A stretch of DNA of 42,871 nucleotides, from NCBI RefSeq assembly GCF_003478335.1, contig NZ_QUFB01000026.1, positions 1-42,871 of the forward strand. The letters are read 5' to 3'. Within the stretch, counting starts at the first letter, position 1, and every line of letters begins with the position of its first letter. This document shows positions 41,799 to 42,871 of this stretch, in pieces. Both the position numbers and the translations under genes were made by a program. The notes under the pieces were generated by a model, which was given only the letters and a program-made list of their open reading frames with translations, searched no databases and was not told where the DNA came from. This DNA is from Clostridium sp. AM49-4BH (GTDB lineage Bacteria; Bacillota; Clostridia; Lachnospirales; Lachnospiraceae).

Positions 41799-41827
41799 TT
41801 GCATACACAGACCTAATATGCTATAAT
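41799..41827 (+). promoter_or_regulatory. Promoter of the structured RNA
   Basis: TTGCAT (41799-41804), 17-bp spacer, perfect TATAAT (41822-41827). No ORF follows, only the structured region. Confidence 0.85.
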
Positions 41828-41833
41828 TATCGT

Positions 41834-42030
41834 ATCGTGTGTTGTTTTGATCTGCGGTACAGAGGGTCTGTTCTCAAGTACTGGAGATTTTTGTAGAGTA
41901 ACTCTACAAGGTGCCAACATAAAGATGTTTACTTCATTGTAACATCTTTATGTTGCAATGACTGTGGTCTTACTGGCTGATGTAGGATGCCTAAGCATGT
42001 AGGTCAACTCTCACTATCCATAATCAATTT
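41834..42030 (+). ncRNA. Unassigned structured RNA, about 190 nt
   Basis: From the expected start near 41834 the transcript can form: a closing stem in which TTGATCTGC pairs with a GTAGGTCAA-containing strand near 42000; a small hairpin CAGA-GGG-TCTG; TTGTAGAG-TAA-CTCTACAA (41891-41909); a perfect 15-bp stem 41915-41929 / 41941-41955; and GGC...GCC in the 3' part. A T6 and T7 tract follows (42028-42050). No reading frame or downstream + gene exists, so it looks like a free-standing RNA. It lacks the GAGGAAAGTCC of RNase P, the GGAAGCAG loop of SRP RNA, a tmRNA tag frame and the long bubble rod of 6S RNA. A known Firmicute family that I fail to recognise remains possible. Confidence 0.6.
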
Positions 42031-42348
42031 TTTCTTCGCTTTTTTTCTACTGTTCTTAAAATTAATTCCTTTGTCTTTTTTATTCCCTTGTTCCTTTTTT
42101 CATATGTCCCCTAATTAACCAATTTGTATCAAATATGCAATAATACAAAGTCTTTAATAAATGTGCCTGTAACACATTAAATGTAATAAAAAAATCTCTT
42201 CGTAAACCCATTTGGCAGAATTGGACACTTTTTTCCATAATTGGACACTTTAATTCTATATAGGAAGCTTCCAAAGATCATCTATTACCAGAAATGGGAT
42301 TACATAGAGTACACCTCTTATCTTGAATGACGATATGGCAAAAAGATC

Positions 42349-42386
42349 AAAAAAAAAAATCCTGTAAACGAAATCGTTTACAGGAT
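42349..42386 (-). terminator. Terminator after tRNA-Asn (rrn operon end)
   Basis: ATCCTGTAAACG, loop ATTT, CGTTTACAGGAT, then T-run of about ten on the minus strand. From 42050 to 42348 I see only AT-rich sequence with no supported feature. Confidence 0.95.
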
Positions 42387-42397
42387 CTTCTTTGTCG

Positions 42398-42470
42398 CTC
42401 CCCGAGTAGGACTCGAACCTACGACAGCGCGGTTAACAGCCGCGTGCTCTACCGACTGAGCTATCGAGGA
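42398..42470 (-). tRNA. tRNA-Asn (anticodon GTT)
   Basis: 73 nt. Acceptor TCCTCGA/TCGGGGA, anticodon loop CTGTTAA on CGCGG/CCGCG, T-loop GGTTCGAGTCC. CCA is not encoded. Distal gene of the rrn transcript. Confidence 0.97.
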
Positions 42471-42766
42471 TTATAACAAAAACACAGTCCTTTCTTTAGA
42501 CTATGTTTCCGGTACTTTTTTTAGTACCTTCAAAACTGCATATAGTATCTTTCATCCACAAAATTGAACTTGTTCTTGGTACTCCGGCATTATAATTGCC
42601 TTCGTTCCTACGCTCAGATGTTACTGCCTTTTCGCGGTCATTCATATGCTCGCTGCGCTCACATATTCATGTTATCCCGCTCAAATGCAATCATGTTCCC
42701 AATCCGACTCCTGAAAGTAAACTTTCATCGCCGTCTTGTGATCCATGATACATCCTCGCTCCTTTG
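42471..42766 (-). other. Spacer between 23S rRNA and tRNA-Asn; no 5S rRNA seen
   Basis: 296 nt. It contains a GGTACT...AGTACC hairpin (near 42512-42532) and CTGCATATAG typical of rrn spacers. I find no 5S rRNA signature on either strand, so 5S must lie elsewhere in the operon or genome. Confidence 0.6.
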
Positions 42767-42871
42767 GTCAAGCCCTCGACCTATTAGTGACAGTCAGCTC
42801 CATGTGTTACCACACTTCCACCTCTGCCCTATCTACCTCGTCGTCTTCAAGGGGTCTTACTGGATTAACTC
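42767..42871 (-). rRNA. 23S ribosomal RNA, 3' end (partial)
   Basis: The minus strand carries AAGACCCCTTGAAGACGACG, AGGTAGATAGGGCAGAGGTG and TAATAGGTCGAGGGCTTGAC, the conserved last 100 nt of 23S rRNA, ending near 42767. The rest lies outside the window. Confidence 0.93.

Noticed and set aside
41834..42030. 6S RNA, tmRNA, SRP RNA, RNase P RNA or T-box as identity of the structured RNA
   Set aside because: None of their hallmark sequences is present, the fold is multi-hairpin instead of a rod, and no gene follows for a riboswitch to control. A covariance search is still required.
42471..42766. 5S rRNA between 23S and tRNA-Asn
   Set aside because: No 5S consensus on either strand over the 296 nt.

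Overview
The window looks like chromosome of a gut or rumen Firmicute of the Lachnospiraceae type. Pointers are the SigH / Mini-RNase III / RlmB and rpmG-secE-nusG-rplK-rplA gene orders, a glmS ribozyme, a bile salt hydrolase, Lys-rich BspA-like surface proteins, secreted GH5 and intracellular GH31 glycosidases and a CE2 esterase. The species call is inference. Nearly every gene is on the minus strand.

Layout. 1-2.5 kb: a cut-off acidic repeat protein, a DUF2156 protein and a FliD-C-like protein. 2.5-5.0 kb: rpmG-secE-nusG-rplK-rplA from a strong sigma-A promoter. 5.1-9.8 kb: a MarR-controlled heterodimeric ABC exporter. 10.2-18.8 kb: NusG-II and FliD-like proteins, bile salt hydrolase, a DUF11 surface protein, a SEC-C protein, a C39-like peptidase and a large polytopic membrane protein. 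19-31 kb: alpha-xylosidase, two modular surface proteins, an integrase remnant and a GH5 enzyme. 31-38.8 kb: an ABC-class ATPase, a YczE-like membrane protein, a CE2 esterase, glmS with its ribozyme, DUF1292 and DJ-1 genes. 39-42.9 kb: tRNA-Thr, sigH, rlmB, mrnC, tRNA-Cys, tRNA-Glu, an unassigned structured RNA with its own promoter, tRNA-Asn and the 3' end of a 23S rRNA.

In Bacillus the order mrnC-rlmB-yacP-sigH-rpmG-secE-nusG-rplK-rplA is contiguous. Here both halves keep order and strand but are separated by about 34 kb, so the middle can be read as accessory DNA inserted into an ancestral cluster. It carries polysaccharide-degrading and surface functions, efflux and bile-salt hydrolysis.

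The DNA between genes is the most unusual part. (1) Six genes have their last codons, stop codon and 3' flank reiterated as tandem repeats of 39-68 bp. (2) A two-hairpin element occurs six times, always in the same orientation and just beyond an intrinsic terminator, with compensatory stem changes. (3) A MITE-like repeat with 14-bp terminal inverted repeats has one full and two degraded copies. (4) A roughly 190-nt structured RNA at 41.8-42.0 kb has a consensus promoter and no family I can name. In addition, five genes are each broken by one missing base, a pattern that points to indel errors in the assembly more than to five pseudogenes.
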